NCBI RefSeq assembly: GCF_015461835.1
Contig: NZ_JACOPX010000002.1
Coordinates: forward strand, 248,001 to 312,000
DNA: 64,000 bases
DNA from: Pseudomonas neuropathica
GTDB lineage: Bacteria > Pseudomonadota > Gammaproteobacteria > Pseudomonadales > Pseudomonadaceae
Reading direction: 5' to 3'
This document shows positions 46,915-56,753 of this stretch, one piece after another. The notes below the pieces were generated by a model. That model was not told the origin of the DNA, ran no database searches, and saw only the letters and a program-made list of their open reading frames with translations. The position numbers and the translations under genes are program-made. The number at the start of each line of letters is the position of its first letter. Within the stretch, counting starts at the first letter, position 1.

Positions 46915-48510
46915 ATGAAAATGCTTCCCCTACGTGCGGCCATCGCGGCTGCGTTGCTGAGTGTCGCTGTTGGCGTCTCGGCCAAACCCTTGGTGGTCTG
47001 CACCGAAGCCAGCCCGGAAGGCTTCGATATGGTCCAGTACACAACTGCAGTCACGGCGGACGCTGTGGCCGAAACCATCTTCAACCGCCTGGCCGACTTC
47101 AAGCCCGGCACCACTGAAGTGATCCCGGCTCTCGCCGAGTCCTGGGACATCAGCGAAGACGGCCTGACCTACACGTTCCACCTGCGCAAAGGCGTCAAGT
47201 TTCACACCACTGAATATTTCAAGCCGACCCGCGACATGAACGCCGACGACGTGGTCTGGAGCTTCCAGCGTCAGCTGGACCCGAATCACCCATGGCACAA
47301 ACTGTCGAGCGTGGGCTTCCCGTACTTTGAAAGCATGGGCTTCAAGGAACTGCTGAAAAACGTCGAAAAAGTCGACGACAACACCGTCAAGTTCACCCTG
47401 ACCCGCCGCGAAGCGCCGTTCCTGGCCGATATCGCGATGGCGTTCTCCTCGATCTACCCGGCCGAATACGCCGACCAGTTGCTCAAAGCCAACAAGACCG
47501 GCGACCTCAACAACAAGCCGATCGGCACCGGCCCGTTCATCTTCCAGCGCTACGCAAAAGACGCTCAGGTGCGCTTCAAGGCCAACCCGGATTACTTCCG
47601 AGGCAAGGCGCCGGCTGACGCGTTGATCCTGGCCATCGCCACCGACAACAACGTGCGCCTGCAAAAGCTCAAGGCCAACGAGTGTCAGATCGCCCTGTAT
47701 CCAAAACCGGACGACATCCCGAGCATCAAGAAAGACAGCAACCTGAAAGTCGATGAACTGGACGCGATGACCGTCTCGTACATCGCCATGAACACCCAGC
47801 ACAAGTACATGAGCGACGTGCGCGTGCGCAAAGCCATCGACATCGCGTTCGACAAGGAAGCCTATGTCAACGCGCTGTTCGGCAAAGGCAATGCGTCGGT
47901 CGCGGTCAACCCGTACCCGCCGACCCTGCTCGGCTACAACCACGACCTGAAGAACCCGCCACGTGACCTCGACGCCGCCCGCAAGCTGCTCAAGGAAGCC
48001 GGAGTTCCAGAAGGCACCACGTTTACCCTGTTTACCCGCAACGGTGGCGGTCCGACCAACCCCAACCCGATGCTCGGCGCGCAAATGATGCAGGCTGACC
48101 TGGCGAAAGTCGGGATCAAGATCGACATTCGCGTGATGGAATGGGGCGAAATGCTCAAACGCGCCAAGGCCGGTGAGCACGACATGGTGTCTGCCGGATG
48201 GGCGGGCGACAACGGCGACCCGGATAACTTCCTGACGCCTATGCTCAGTTGCGAAGCGGCAAAAAATGGCGAGAACTATGCTCGCTGGTGCAACGAAAAA
48301 TTCCAGGCACTGCTGGATGAAGCACGGGCTAAAGTAGATCCGGCCGAACGCGCCAAGCTCTACGAACAGGCGCAAGTGCTGTTTAATCAGGATCAGCCAT
48401 GGATCAGCATGGCCCACACCAGGATGTTTACTGCAATGCGTAACAACGTAGAGGGCTATCACATCAGCCCTCTCACCACTAATAACTTCGCCACTACCCA
48501 GGTGAAGTAG
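46915..48510 (+). CDS. Peptide ABC transporter substrate-binding protein (DppA-like 4)
   Basis: A 531-residue SBP_bac_5 protein with signal peptide MKMLPLRAAIAAALLSVAVGVSA. It is the most divergent of the four (CTEASPEGFDMVQY instead of SPAGFD, FQRYAKDAQVRF instead of FKSYQKDSNIRY), suggesting a different ligand range. It immediately precedes dppBCDF, so is likely the operon's core binding protein, with a stabilising hairpin between it and dppB. Confidence 0.92.
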   Translation: MKMLPLRAAIAAALLSVAVGVSAKPLVVCTEASPEGFDMVQYTTAVTADAVAETIFNRLADFKPGTTEVIPALAESWDISEDGLTYTFHLRKGVKFHTTEYFKPTRDMNADDVVWSFQRQLDPNHPWHKLSSVGFPYFESMGFKELLKNVEKVDDNTVKFTLTRREAPFLADIAMAFSSIYPAEYADQLLKANKTGDLNNKPIGTGPFIFQRYAKDAQVRFKANPDYFRGKAPADALILAIATDNNVRLQKLKANECQIALYPKPDDIPSIKKDSNLKVDELDAMTVSYIAMNTQHKYMSDVRVRKAIDIAFDKEAYVNALFGKGNASVAVNPYPPTLLGYNHDLKNPPRDLDAARKLLKEAGVPEGTTFTLFTRNGGGPTNPNPMLGAQMMQADLAKVGIKIDIRVMEWGEMLKRAKAGEHDMVSAGWAGDNGDPDNFLTPMLSCEAAKNGENYARWCNEKFQALLDEARAKVDPAERAKLYEQAQVLFNQDQPWISMAHTRMFTAMRNNVEGYHISPLTTNNFATTQVK

Positions 48511-48520
48511 ATAAGAAACT

Positions 48521-48550
48521 CCCGGCGTCCCTGACCCCAGGGATGCCGGG
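48521..48550 (+). other. Intercistronic hairpin between the binding-protein gene and dppB
   Basis: CCCGGC/GCCGGG and TCCCTG/CAGGGA form a continuous 12-bp stem with one unpaired base on each side, and no T-tract. Such hairpins commonly protect the abundant binding-protein mRNA and lower permease expression. Confidence 0.65.
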
Positions 48551-48583
48551 CACGCCTAACCGGCTGATGAGGTACCACACACG

Positions 48584-49594
48584 ATGTTTAGTTTTATTGC
48601 CCGCCGACTGGGGTTGTTGATCCCCACGTTTTTCGGCATCACCTTGCTGACTTTCGCGTTGATTCGCATGATTCCGGGCGACCCCGTGGAAGTGATGATG
48701 GGCGAACGTCGGGTCGACCCCGAAATGCACGCTCAGGCAATGGAACGCCTAGGTCTGAACAAGCCGCTGTATGCCCAGTACCTGGACTACATCGGCAAAC
48801 TGGCTCACGGCGATCTCGGCGAATCCCTGCGCACGCGTGAAAGCGTATGGACCGAGTTCACCTCCCTCTTCCCGGCGACCCTGGAACTGTCCATGGCCGC
48901 CCTGCTGTTCGCCGGCATTCTCGGGCTTCTGGCCGGGGTGATCGCGGCACTCAAGCGAGGATCTCTGTTCGACCACGGGGTGATGGGCATCTCCCTCGCG
49001 GGGTATTCGATGCCGATCTTCTGGTGGGGCCTGATCCTGATCATGTTCTTCTCGGTGAGCCTGGGCTGGACGCCGGTTTCCGGGCGGATCGACTTGCTCT
49101 ATGACATCGAGCCGCGCACCGGTTTCATGCTGATCGACACGCTGCTGGCCGATGACGTCGGTGCCTTCTTCGACGCCCTGCATCACCTGATCCTGCCGGC
49201 CATCGTCCTCGGTACCATTCCGCTGGCGGTGATCGCGCGGATGACCCGTTCGTCGATGCTCGAAGTGCTGCGTGAAGACTACATCCGCACCGCCAAGGCC
49301 AAAGGCCTGTCGCCATCGCGCGTGGTGTTCGTGCACGGTCTGCGTAACGCACTGATTCCGGTACTCACCGTGGTCGGCCTGCAAGTCGGCACCCTGCTGG
49401 CCGGTGCGGTTCTGACCGAAACGATTTTCTCCTGGCCCGGCATCGGTAAATGGCTGATCGAAGCCATCGGCGCCCGGGACTACCCGGTTGTGCAAAACGG
49501 CATCCTGTTAATCGCCTGCCTGGTGATTCTGGTCAACTTCGTAGTGGACATCCTCTACGGCTTTGCCAACCCACGCATCCGTCATCAGCGCTGA
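48584..49594 (+). CDS. dppB: Dipeptide ABC transporter permease DppB
   Basis: A 336-residue inner-membrane permease with six helices (MFSFIARRLGLLIPTFFGITLL first) and the EAA loop ARMTRSSMLEVLREDYIRTAKAKGLS at about 215-245, which contacts the ATPases. Forms the channel with DppC. Spacing to dppC is 11 nt. Confidence 0.95.
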   Translation: MFSFIARRLGLLIPTFFGITLLTFALIRMIPGDPVEVMMGERRVDPEMHAQAMERLGLNKPLYAQYLDYIGKLAHGDLGESLRTRESVWTEFTSLFPATLELSMAALLFAGILGLLAGVIAALKRGSLFDHGVMGISLAGYSMPIFWWGLILIMFFSVSLGWTPVSGRIDLLYDIEPRTGFMLIDTLLADDVGAFFDALHHLILPAIVLGTIPLAVIARMTRSSMLEVLREDYIRTAKAKGLSPSRVVFVHGLRNALIPVLTVVGLQVGTLLAGAVLTETIFSWPGIGKWLIEAIGARDYPVVQNGILLIACLVILVNFVVDILYGFANPRIRHQR

Positions 49595-49605
49595 GGTCAA
49601 TAACC

Positions 49606-50532
49606 ATGAGCACTCCAACATCCTCAGTAGCGACTTCCGCCACCAACGCGGATCAAAGCCTGCTGTACCCGTCACCGTACAAAGAATTCTGGCAAGCCTT
49701 CTCCAAGAACAAGGGCGCAGTTGCCGGCCTGCTGTTCATGCTGTTGATCATCTTCTGCGCGCTGTTCGCGCCGTGGGTCGCGCCGCACAACCCGAGCGAG
49801 CAATACCGTGATTTCCTGCTGACGCCACCGGCGTGGCTGGAAGGCGGCCAGATGCAATTCCTGCTCGGCACCGATGAACTCGGTCGTGACCTGCTGTCGC
49901 GTCTGATCCAGGGTTCGCGCCTGTCGCTGCTGATCGGTTTGTCGTCGGTGGTGATGTCGCTGATTCCGGGGATCCTCCTCGGTCTGTTCGCCGGTTTCTT
50001 CCCGAAGATGATCGGCCCGACCATCATGCGTCTGATGGACATCATGCTGGCCCTGCCGTCGCTGCTGCTGGCTGTGGCGATCGTCGCCATCCTCGGCCCT
50101 GGCCTGATCAACACCGTGATCGCCATTGCTGTGGTTTCGCTGCCGTCCTACGTGCGTCTGACCCGTGCTGCCGTGATGGGTGAACTGAACCGCGACTACG
50201 TGACCGCCGCCCGCCTGGCCGGTGCCGGTCTGCCACGTCTGATGTTCATCACCGTGCTGCCGAACTGCATGGCGCCGCTGATCGTTCAGGCAACTCTGAG
50301 CTTCTCTTCGGCGATTCTCGATGCCGCTGCGTTGGGCTTCCTCGGCCTTGGCGTACAACCGCCAACCCCTGAGTGGGGCACCATGCTGGCCTCGGCCCGC
50401 GACTACATCGAACGCGCCTGGTGGGTGGTGAGCCTGCCTGGTTTGACCATTTTGCTCAGCGTGCTGGCAATCAACTTGATGGGCGACGGTCTGCGCGATG
50501 CGCTGGACCCGAAACTCAAGAACGCCGCCTGA
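49606..50532 (+). CDS. dppC: Dipeptide ABC transporter permease DppC
   Basis: A 308-residue permease with the OppC N-terminal domain ([23 protein letters not shown]), the [15 protein letters not shown] block and the EAA loop [23 protein letters not shown]. The start [12 protein letters not shown] was taken because a longer frame runs inside dppB in another reading. Confidence 0.95.
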   Translation: MSTPTSSVATSATNADQSLLYPSPYKEFWQAFSKNKGAVAGLLFMLLIIFCALFAPWVAPHNPSEQYRDFLLTPPAWLEGGQMQFLLGTDELGRDLLSRLIQGSRLSLLIGLSSVVMSLIPGILLGLFAGFFPKMIGPTIMRLMDIMLALPSLLLAVAIVAILGPGLINTVIAIAVVSLPSYVRLTRAAVMGELNRDYVTAARLAGAGLPRLMFITVLPNCMAPLIVQATLSFSSAILDAAALGFLGLGVQPPTPEWGTMLASARDYIERAWWVVSLPGLTILLSVLAINLMGDGLRDALDPKLKNAA

Positions 50533-50542
50533 GGAGATTCCC

Positions 50543-51511
50543 ATGTCACTGCTAGAAATCAAGAATCTCAACGTTCGCTTCGGCGACAAGACCGCGACCC
50601 CAGTGGTCGATGGCCTCGACCTGAAAGTCGACAAAGGCGAAGTACTGGCCATCGTTGGCGAGTCGGGTTCGGGTAAATCCGTGACCATGATGGCGCTGAT
50701 GGGCCTGATCGAGCATCCCGGCATCGTCACCGCCGACTCGCTCAGCTTTGACGGCAAAGACATGCTCAAGCTGAGCAATCGTCAGCGTCGGCAGATCGTC
50801 GGTAAAGACCTGTCGATGGTTTTCCAGGACCCGATGACCGCACTGAACCCAAGCTACACCGTCGGTTTCCAGATCGAAGAAGTGCTGCGTCTGCACCTGA
50901 AAATGTCCGGCAAGCAAGCGCGCAAACGTGCGATCGAGTTGCTGGAAAAAGTCGAAATCCCGGGCGCTGCCAGCCGTATGGACGCCTACCCGCATCAACT
51001 CTCCGGCGGTATGAGCCAGCGTGTCGCGATCGCCATGGCGATTGCCGGCGAGCCAAAACTGTTGATTGCCGACGAACCGACCACGGCACTCGACGTGACG
51101 ATTCAGGCGCAGATCATGGATCTGCTGCTGGCATTACAGAAAGAACAGAACATGGGCCTGGTGCTGATCACTCACGACCTCGCGGTCGTGGCCGAAACCG
51201 CCCAGCGCGTCTGCGTGATGTACGCAGGTCAAGCCGTTGAAGTCGGTCAGGTGCCGCAACTGTTCGACATCCCGGCGCACCCGTACAGCGAAGCGCTGCT
51301 CAAGGCGATTCCCGAGCACAGCCTCGGCGCCGCACGCCTGTCGACCCTGCCGGGCATCGTCCCGGGCCGCTACGACCGTCCGCAGGGCTGCCTGCTGTCG
51401 CCGCGCTGCCCGTACGTGCAGGACAGCTGCCGCGAGCAGCGTCCAGGCCTTGATCCGAAAAGCCACAGCCTCGCCCGCTGCTTCTTCCCGCTGAACCAGG
51501 AGGTGGCGTAA
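50543..51511 (+). CDS. dppD: Dipeptide ABC transporter ATP-binding protein DppD
   Basis: A 322-residue ATPase: Walker A GESGSGKS from residue 39, signature LSGGMSQR, Walker [13 protein letters not shown], and the C-terminal oligopeptide-transporter domain with four cysteines ([18 protein letters not shown]) typical of an iron-sulfur site in DppD/OppD. A GAGGAG site precedes the ATG. Stop overlaps the dppF start by one base. Confidence 0.95.
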   Translation: MSLLEIKNLNVRFGDKTATPVVDGLDLKVDKGEVLAIVGESGSGKSVTMMALMGLIEHPGIVTADSLSFDGKDMLKLSNRQRRQIVGKDLSMVFQDPMTALNPSYTVGFQIEEVLRLHLKMSGKQARKRAIELLEKVEIPGAASRMDAYPHQLSGGMSQRVAIAMAIAGEPKLLIADEPTTALDVTIQAQIMDLLLALQKEQNMGLVLITHDLAVVAETAQRVCVMYAGQAVEVGQVPQLFDIPAHPYSEALLKAIPEHSLGAARLSTLPGIVPGRYDRPQGCLLSPRCPYVQDSCREQRPGLDPKSHSLARCFFPLNQEVA

Positions 51512-52491
51512 TGGCCGTCGTACTTACCGCCCGCGACCTGACCCGTCACTACGAAGTCTCCCGTGGCCTGTTCAAGGGCCATGCGACCGTGCGCGCCCTG
51601 AACGGCGTGTCGTTCGAACTGGAAGCCGGCAAGACCCTCGCCGTAGTCGGCGAGTCGGGCTGCGGCAAATCCACCCTCGCCCGTGCGTTGACGCTGATTG
51701 AAGATCCATCTTCCGGCTCCTTGAAAATCGCCGGCCAGGAAGTCGCCGGTGCCGACAAGGCCCAGCGCAAGCAACTGCGCAAAGACGTGCAGATGGTCTT
51801 TCAAAGCCCGTATGCCTCGTTGAACCCACGGCAGAAAGTCGGTGACCAGCTCGGCGAACCGCTGCTGATCAACACCAACCTCTCCGCCGCCGAGCGTCGG
51901 GAGAAAGTCCAGGCGATGATGAAGCAGGTCGGCTTGCGCCCTGAGCACTACCAGCGTTATCCGCACATGTTCTCCGGCGGTCAACGTCAGCGTATCGCCC
52001 TGGCTCGCGCGATGATGCTGCAACCGAAAGTGCTGGTGGCGGATGAACCGACCTCGGCATTGGACGTGTCGATTCAGGCGCAGGTGCTCAACCTGTTCAT
52101 GGATCTGCAGCAGGAGTTCAACACTGCGTATGTGTTCATCTCGCACAACCTTGCGGTGGTGCAGCACGTGGCCGACGACGTGATGGTGATGTACCTCGGT
52201 CGCCCGGTGGAACTGGGCCCGAAAAACGACATCTACGAACGCCCGCTGCACCCGTACACCCAGGCGCTGCTGTCGGCGACCCCGACCATTCACCCGGACC
52301 CGAACAAGCCGAAAATCAAGATCGTCGGCGAACTGCCTAACCCGCTGAACCCGCCTCCGGGCTGCGCTTTCCACAAGCGCTGCCCGTACGCGACCGAGCG
52401 TTGCAGCACGGAAGAGCCAGCGTTGCGCCAGCTCGACAGCCGGCAGGTGGCTTGCCACTACGCCGAGCAGTTCCTCGACGGCGCGGCATAA
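51511..52491 (+). CDS. dppF: Dipeptide ABC transporter ATP-binding protein DppF
   Basis: A 326-residue ATPase: Walker A GESGCGKS from residue 47, signature FSGGQRQR, Walker B VLVADEPTSALD, and C-terminal cysteines (PGCAFHKRCPYATERC). Pairs with DppD to power the DppBC channel. It starts within the dppD stop (TAATG), so is translationally coupled. Confidence 0.95.
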   Translation: MAVVLTARDLTRHYEVSRGLFKGHATVRALNGVSFELEAGKTLAVVGESGCGKSTLARALTLIEDPSSGSLKIAGQEVAGADKAQRKQLRKDVQMVFQSPYASLNPRQKVGDQLGEPLLINTNLSAAERREKVQAMMKQVGLRPEHYQRYPHMFSGGQRQRIALARAMMLQPKVLVADEPTSALDVSIQAQVLNLFMDLQQEFNTAYVFISHNLAVVQHVADDVMVMYLGRPVELGPKNDIYERPLHPYTQALLSATPTIHPDPNKPKIKIVGELPNPLNPPPGCAFHKRCPYATERCSTEEPALRQLDSRQVACHYAEQFLDGAA

Positions 52492-52515
52492 GCAAATCTG
52501 GAGAGCGACACGAAA

Positions 52516-52606
52516 CCTGTAGGAGCTGTCGAGTGAAACGAGGCTGCGATCTTTTGATTGTCAGAATCAGAATCAAAAGATCGCAGCGTGCCGCAGCTCC
52601 TACAGG
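52516..52606. repeat. REP inverted pair, GTAGGAGCTG type
   Basis: Inverted outer arms CCTGTAGGAGCTG / CAGCTCCTACAGG with inner GATCTTTTGATT / AATCAAAAGATC, 25 nt after dppF. It may act as the dpp 3' end. Confidence 0.8.
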
Positions 52607-52638
52607 GATCATGTTTATTCAGGGATAAAGTGTTGAGC

Positions 52639-52691
52639 AAACCCCTTCCACCTCGATTGCGCATCAGTCGAGGCCGAAGGGGTTTTCTTTT
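52639..52691. terminator. Terminator between dppF and the small secreted-protein gene
   Basis: Arms AACCCCTTC with CCTCGA pair with TCGAGG and GAAGGGGTT, then TTTTCTTTT on the plus strand. The minus strand also ends in a T-rich run, so it can serve both convergent genes. Confidence 0.85.
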
Positions 52692-52700
52692 GCCTGCGAT

Positions 52701-52964
52701 TTACGTTTGGCTATCGCCTTCGTCGTCCGGATCATCAGAGTCCGGCTCATCGGTGGTCGAGTCGTCGTCATCGGCGCTGCCACCCTGCCCCTGATCGCCT
52801 GGCTCTGACTCGGACTTGGCGAGCATCAAACCGCTATGCCCCACCTGTCCGTTGAACGCCTGGGAATCATGATCCTCGCACTCGGCCCAGGCCGTCGCGG
52901 TGCCGAGGGACAGCATGACCATCACTTTCAACAGTAATAAAACCCGTAGCAACCTGCTTTTCAT
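52701..52964 (-). CDS. Small secreted acidic protein, unknown function
   Basis: An 87-residue protein with a clear signal peptide (MKSRLLRVLLLLKVMVMLSLGTA...AWA, cleavage near residue 27) and a mature part of about 60 residues whose tail is almost wholly Asp/Ser/Glu/Gly (SADDDDSTTDEPDSDDPDDEGDSQT in character). One Cys remains after cleavage. Low-complexity acid tails may bind calcium or other cations. GGAG 7 nt before 52964 supports this start over one four codons upstream. Not recognised. Confidence 0.65.
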   Translation of the reverse strand: MKSRLLRVLLLLKVMVMLSLGTATAWAECEDHDSQAFNGQVGHSGLMLAKSESEPGDQGQGGSADDDDSTTDEPDSDDPDDEGDSQT

Positions 52965-53124
52965 AGCCGACTCCATCCATTTTCAGGTGAGACATTCGTG
53001 CCTGACTGGCGCTGTGTGAAATCTAGTTCCGATCCATCGGGTTCACCAGATAGGACGCCAACGGGCAGGCAGAAATGCCGCTCATGGAAAGACAGTTTTC
53101 GAATAATGCTCATAGCCGCAACAG

Positions 53125-54324
53125 CTAAGCGCCACCGCGTGATCGCGTGGCCTGCCAAGTCAACGGCATGGAAATCAACACCATCAGCGCACTCGCCAGC
53201 CACACACTGTGGCCGCCGAAATGACCGTACAACTGGCCACTGAGTACCGGTGACAACAGCGCACTGGCGCTCCAGCTCATAAAGAACAGGCCGAAGTACT
53301 GACCGCTTTTGCCACTCTGGGCAAACTGCATCGCCAGCACATTCAGCGGCGGCATGAACAACGCCTCGCCCAACGTCCAGATCACCGTCGACAGACAGAC
53401 GAAAGCCAGCCCGGAACCGAACGGCAACATGCCCAGCCCGCAGGCCAGTAACGCACTGCCGAGCAGCATTTGTCGACGCATGCCCCATCGCTCGCCCCAA
53501 TGCGACAGCGGAATCTGCAGAGCGATCACCAACAACGCATTGAGGCCGAACTGCCAACCGATCGCCTCGGTGCTCAACTGATAGTAATCACGCAGATAAT
53601 TGCCCAGGGTGCTGTAGACCGTGTCGAACGCGATGCCGAGCACGGCGGTCGCCGCCAGCAACCACAGGAATGGTTTGTCGAGATACGGCACACCCGATCC
53701 ACCGGCAGCAGTCTCGGAGGACTCATCAATGATCAACACCGGCCGCTGCCACGTGGTGCGGACAAACCACAGCAAGGCCAGCAACGTCATCGCCGCGCTG
53801 CCGAAAAACACCCAGCGAAAATCGGTCTGCGCCAACACCCCGCCCGCCACACCTGCGGCGGCCATCCCAAGGTTGCGCGCAACCCGACTCAACGCCTGCG
53901 CACGCGAGCGCTGCGTCACCTCGCAATATTCCATGATCAGCCGCTGATGCAGCGTGCGAATAGCCCCATCGATGGTTCCGCTGAGCAACAGCAAAGCCGC
54001 CAGCAACGGCACCTGCGTCACCAGTCCCAGCAGGATCAGCACCCACACCGAAACAAAGAACAGCGCCGCCGTCAGCCGCGCCGTGCGCACATGATCACTG
54101 AGCCAGCCACCGAGCATCGAACCGACCAGCAAACCCGCACCGTACGCCGACAACAGCCAGCCGACGGTCTCGATCGCCAGCCCCAGCTCCTGACGCAGGT
54201 ACAAGGCCATGAACAGCTTGACCATGCTGCTCAAGCGATTGATGAACAACAGCGCCGCGAGCACCCAGGCCATCACGCTGAAATAGCCGCCGAGGCGTAG
54301 CAGGTGAGTCAGTCGACTCGTCAT
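53125..54324 (-). CDS. Major facilitator superfamily transporter
   Basis: A 399-residue permease with twelve predicted helices and the MFS loop motif GGWLSDHVRTARLT after helix 2. It resembles drug:proton antiporter-1 type efflux proteins, but no specificity can be assigned. It is monocistronic and followed by 160 nt with no further gene before the small secreted-protein gene. Confidence 0.85.
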   Translation of the reverse strand: MTSRLTHLLRLGGYFSVMAWVLAALLFINRLSSMVKLFMALYLRQELGLAIETVGWLLSAYGAGLLVGSMLGGWLSDHVRTARLTAALFFVSVWVLILLGLVTQVPLLAALLLLSGTIDGAIRTLHQRLIMEYCEVTQRSRAQALSRVARNLGMAAAGVAGGVLAQTDFRWVFFGSAAMTLLALLWFVRTTWQRPVLIIDESSETAAGGSGVPYLDKPFLWLLAATAVLGIAFDTVYSTLGNYLRDYYQLSTEAIGWQFGLNALLVIALQIPLSHWGERWGMRRQMLLGSALLACGLGMLPFGSGLAFVCLSTVIWTLGEALFMPPLNVLAMQFAQSGKSGQYFGLFFMSWSASALLSPVLSGQLYGHFGGHSVWLASALMVLISMPLTWQATRSRGGA

Positions 54325-54469
54325 TCCATTGACCTCTCAAAGCGACTTGGGTGGAGCTGAAACACTAACGGTCAGCACGCGGGTTGTCGCGTTCAAGTAC
54401 TTCGAGATCACAAAAAACCGAGACGGCCTACAGCTATTGCGCGCGATAAAACCGTGCCGAAGATCAAAA

Positions 54470-54730
54470 GCCCCTCACCCTAGCCCTCTCCCAAAGGGAG
54501 AGGGGACTGATCGAGGTGTTTGGATGAGCTACACCGAAGTGAAATACCGAGTTGAACTCAGATGCTGAATCAGATCAAAAGCCCCTCACCCTAGCCCTCT
54601 CCCAGAGGGAGAGGGGACTGATTGCGGTGATTGCAAGAGATACGCCGACGTGAAATACCGAGTTGAACGCAATTTTTGAGAGGTCCGCCATCGGCCCCCT
54701 CTCCCTCCGGGAGAGGGCTGGGGTGAGGGG
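54470..54730. repeat. Tandem MITE-like element C (two 111-bp units plus terminal repeat)
   Basis: Units start at 54470 and 54581, each preceded by AGATCAAAA and opening CCCCTCACCCTAGCCCTCTCC. Both contain GTGAAATACCGAGTTGAAC. The array closes with GGGAGAGGGCTGGGGTGAGG at 54730. It directly precedes copy 2 of the 340-bp repeat, as element B precedes copy 1. Confidence 0.85.
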
Positions 54731-54755
54731 CAGCAACAACGCAAATCAAAAGCCA

Positions 54756-55095
54756 AACACCCGCGCTCTTCACCACTCAATAGGCCGAGTGTCAGCTCGC
54801 CTGCTCTTGATCTTGATCCACGGGCGACGTCGGCAGGCTGAGTGGAGGGATTGATCCGGGGGTGGGAGCGCAGCGACCGTTTGGCGAAGCCAAACACAGC
54901 GAGAGGAGGTGCAGCGAAGCAAACCGTAGGCGCTGCGCCCGGATCGATCCCGGAGCGAAGGAACCCCGAGCCCCAGCGAGCGGGCCGCACGTAGGAGCAA
55001 GCGTTTTTTTGCTTACTTTTTTGAGGCGTTTGTCAAAAAAGTGAGTCGCCGTAAGGGCGAAACCGTAATCAGCAACACCCGCAGAAACGGATATA
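54756..55095 (+). repeat. Dispersed structured repeat, copy 2 (340 bp)
   Basis: Helices equivalent to copy 1: 54847-54860 with 54938-54951; 54879-54885 with 54889-54895; 54910-54916 with 54931-54937; 55012-55024 with 55033-55045; 55046-55050 with 55056-55060. Two pairs change on both sides relative to copy 1 (G-C to C-G, C-G to T-A) and one becomes G-U. It lies upstream of the convergent prfC terminator. Confidence 0.75.
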
Positions 55096-55113
55096 CCCCC
55101 AAAACCAACCAAA

Positions 55114-55149
55114 CAAAAAAAGCCCCCTAGGCATACACCTAGGGGGCTT
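55114..55149 (-). terminator. Rho-independent terminator of prfC
   Basis: A 12-bp stem AAGCCCCCTAGG / CCTAGGGGGCTT with a 6-nt loop, followed on the minus strand by a run of seven or more T. Confidence 0.93.
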
Positions 55150-55169
55150 CGAACAAACCAACTAAAAGC

Positions 55170-56753
55170 TTAGTGATGCTCACGCGTCGCACGGAATTTC
55201 ACATCCGGCCAACGCTCTTCCATCAACGCCAGGTTAACCCGAGTCGGCGCAAGGTAAGTCAGGTGACCACCGCCGTCGACCGCCAGGTTCTCCACAGCCT
55301 TGTTGGAAAACTCCTCAAGCTTCTTCTTGTCGCTGCATTCAATCCAGCGCGCGGAATACACAGTGATCGGCTCGTAAGAGCACTCAACCTTGTATTCCTC
55401 CTTCAAACGACTGGCGACCACATCGAACTGCAGCACACCCACGGCGCCCAGAATGATGTCGTTGCTGCGTTCAGGGAAAAACACCTGCGTCGCGCCCTCT
55501 TCAGCCAGTTGCTGCAGCCCCTGACGCAACTGCTTGGACTTCAGCGGATCACGCAGACGCACACGACGGAACAGCTCCGGCGCAAAGTGCGGAATGCCGG
55601 TAAAGCCCAGGGTTTCACCTTCACTGAAGGTGTCGCCAATCTGGATCGTGCCGTGGTTGTGCAAACCGATGATGTCGCCGGCAAAGGCTTCTTCAAGCTG
55701 CTCCCGCTCGGAAGAGAAGAACGTCAGGGCGTCGCCGATGCGCACGTCCTTGCCAGTGCGCACGTGGCGCATCTTCATGCCTTTCTCGTACTTGCCGGAG
55801 CAAATGCGCATGAAGGCGATGCGGTCGCGGTGTTTCGGGTCCATGTTCGCCTGGATCTTGAAGATGAAGCCCGAGAACTTTTCTTCGACCGGCTCGACGG
55901 TGCGCTCGTTGGCGACACGGGCCAATGGACGCGGCGCCCAATCAACGACGGCGTCGAGTACGTGGTCAACACCAAAGTTGCCCAAAGCCGTACCGAAGAA
56001 CACCGGGGTCAGCTGACCGTCGAGGAATTCCTGCTGGTTGAATTCGTGGCAGGCGCCCTGCACCAGTTCCAGCTGCTCGATGAACCGCTCGTACTCGTCG
56101 CCCAGATGCGCGCGGGCTTCGTCGGAATCGAGCTTCTCGATGATCTTGGTTTCGGTGCGTTCGTGACCGTGACCGGCGGTGTAGACAATGATGTAGTCGT
56201 CAGCCAGGTGGTACACGCCCTTGAAGTCACGGTAGCAACCGATCGGCCAGGTGATCGGCGCCGCTTTGATCTTCAGAACGGCTTCGATTTCGTCGAGCAG
56301 TTCGATCGGGTCGCGGATGTCACGGTCGAGTTTGTTGATGAAGCTGACGATCGGCGTGTCACGCAGACGGCAGACGTCCATCAGCGCAATCGTCCGTGGC
56401 TCGACACCTTTACCGCCGTCGAGGACCATCAATGCCGAGTCCACCGCGGTCAGGGTGCGGTAGGTGTCTTCGGAGAAGTCTTCGTGGCCCGGGGTGTCGA
56501 GCAGGTTGATCATGTGTTCGCGATACGGGAACTGCATGACCGACGTGGTAATGGAAATACCCCGTTGTTTCTCCATCTCCATCCAGTCGGATGTCGCATG
56601 GCGATCGGATTTACGGGATTTCACCGTACCGGCCACTGCAATCGCCTTGCCCATCAACAGGAGCTTTTCGGTGATCGTGGTTTTACCGGCATCGGGGTGG
56701 GAAATAATGGCGAAAGTGCGGCGTTTCGCGACTTCGGCGGCCTGGTTGGTCAT
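55170..56753 (-). CDS. prfC: Peptide chain release factor 3 (RF3)
   Basis: A 527-residue translational GTPase that removes RF1/RF2 from post-termination ribosomes. G1 SHPDAGKT at about 18-25, G2 region [13 protein letters not shown]3 LDTPGHEDF and G4 NKLDRD are intact. Length matches RF3. Monocistronic, with a REP pair upstream separating it from the divergent osmolyte transporter operon. Confidence 0.97.
   Translation of the reverse strand: MTNQAAEVAKRRTFAIISHPDAGKTTITEKLLLMGKAIAVAGTVKSRKSDRHATSDWMEMEKQRGISITTSVMQFPYREHMINLLDTPGHEDFSEDTYRTLTAVDSALMVLDGGKGVEPRTIALMDVCRLRDTPIVSFINKLDRDIRDPIELLDEIEAVLKIKAAPITWPIGCYRDFKGVYHLADDYIIVYTAGHGHERTETKIIEKLDSDEARAHLGDEYERFIEQLELVQGACHEFNQQEFLDGQLTPVFFGTALGNFGVDHVLDAVVDWAPRPLARVANERTVEPVEEKFSGFIFKIQANMDPKHRDRIAFMRICSGKYEKGMKMRHVRTGKDVRIGDALTFFSSEREQLEEAFAGDIIGLHNHGTIQIGDTFSEGETLGFTGIPHFAPELFRRVRLRDPLKSKQLRQGLQQLAEEGATQVFFPERSNDIILGAVGVLQFDVVASRLKEEYKVECSYEPITVYSARWIECSDKKKLEEFSNKAVENLAVDGGGHLTYLAPTRVNLALMEERWPDVKFRATREHH

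Noticed and set aside
54586..54990. Minus-strand open frame (134 codons) conserved in both copies of the structured repeat
   Set aside because: Starts or ends inside MITE sequence, lacks a ribosome binding site, and has Arg/Gly/Ser-rich composition. Differences between the copies track RNA pairing, not codon positions. Probably a spurious frame in GC-rich DNA.
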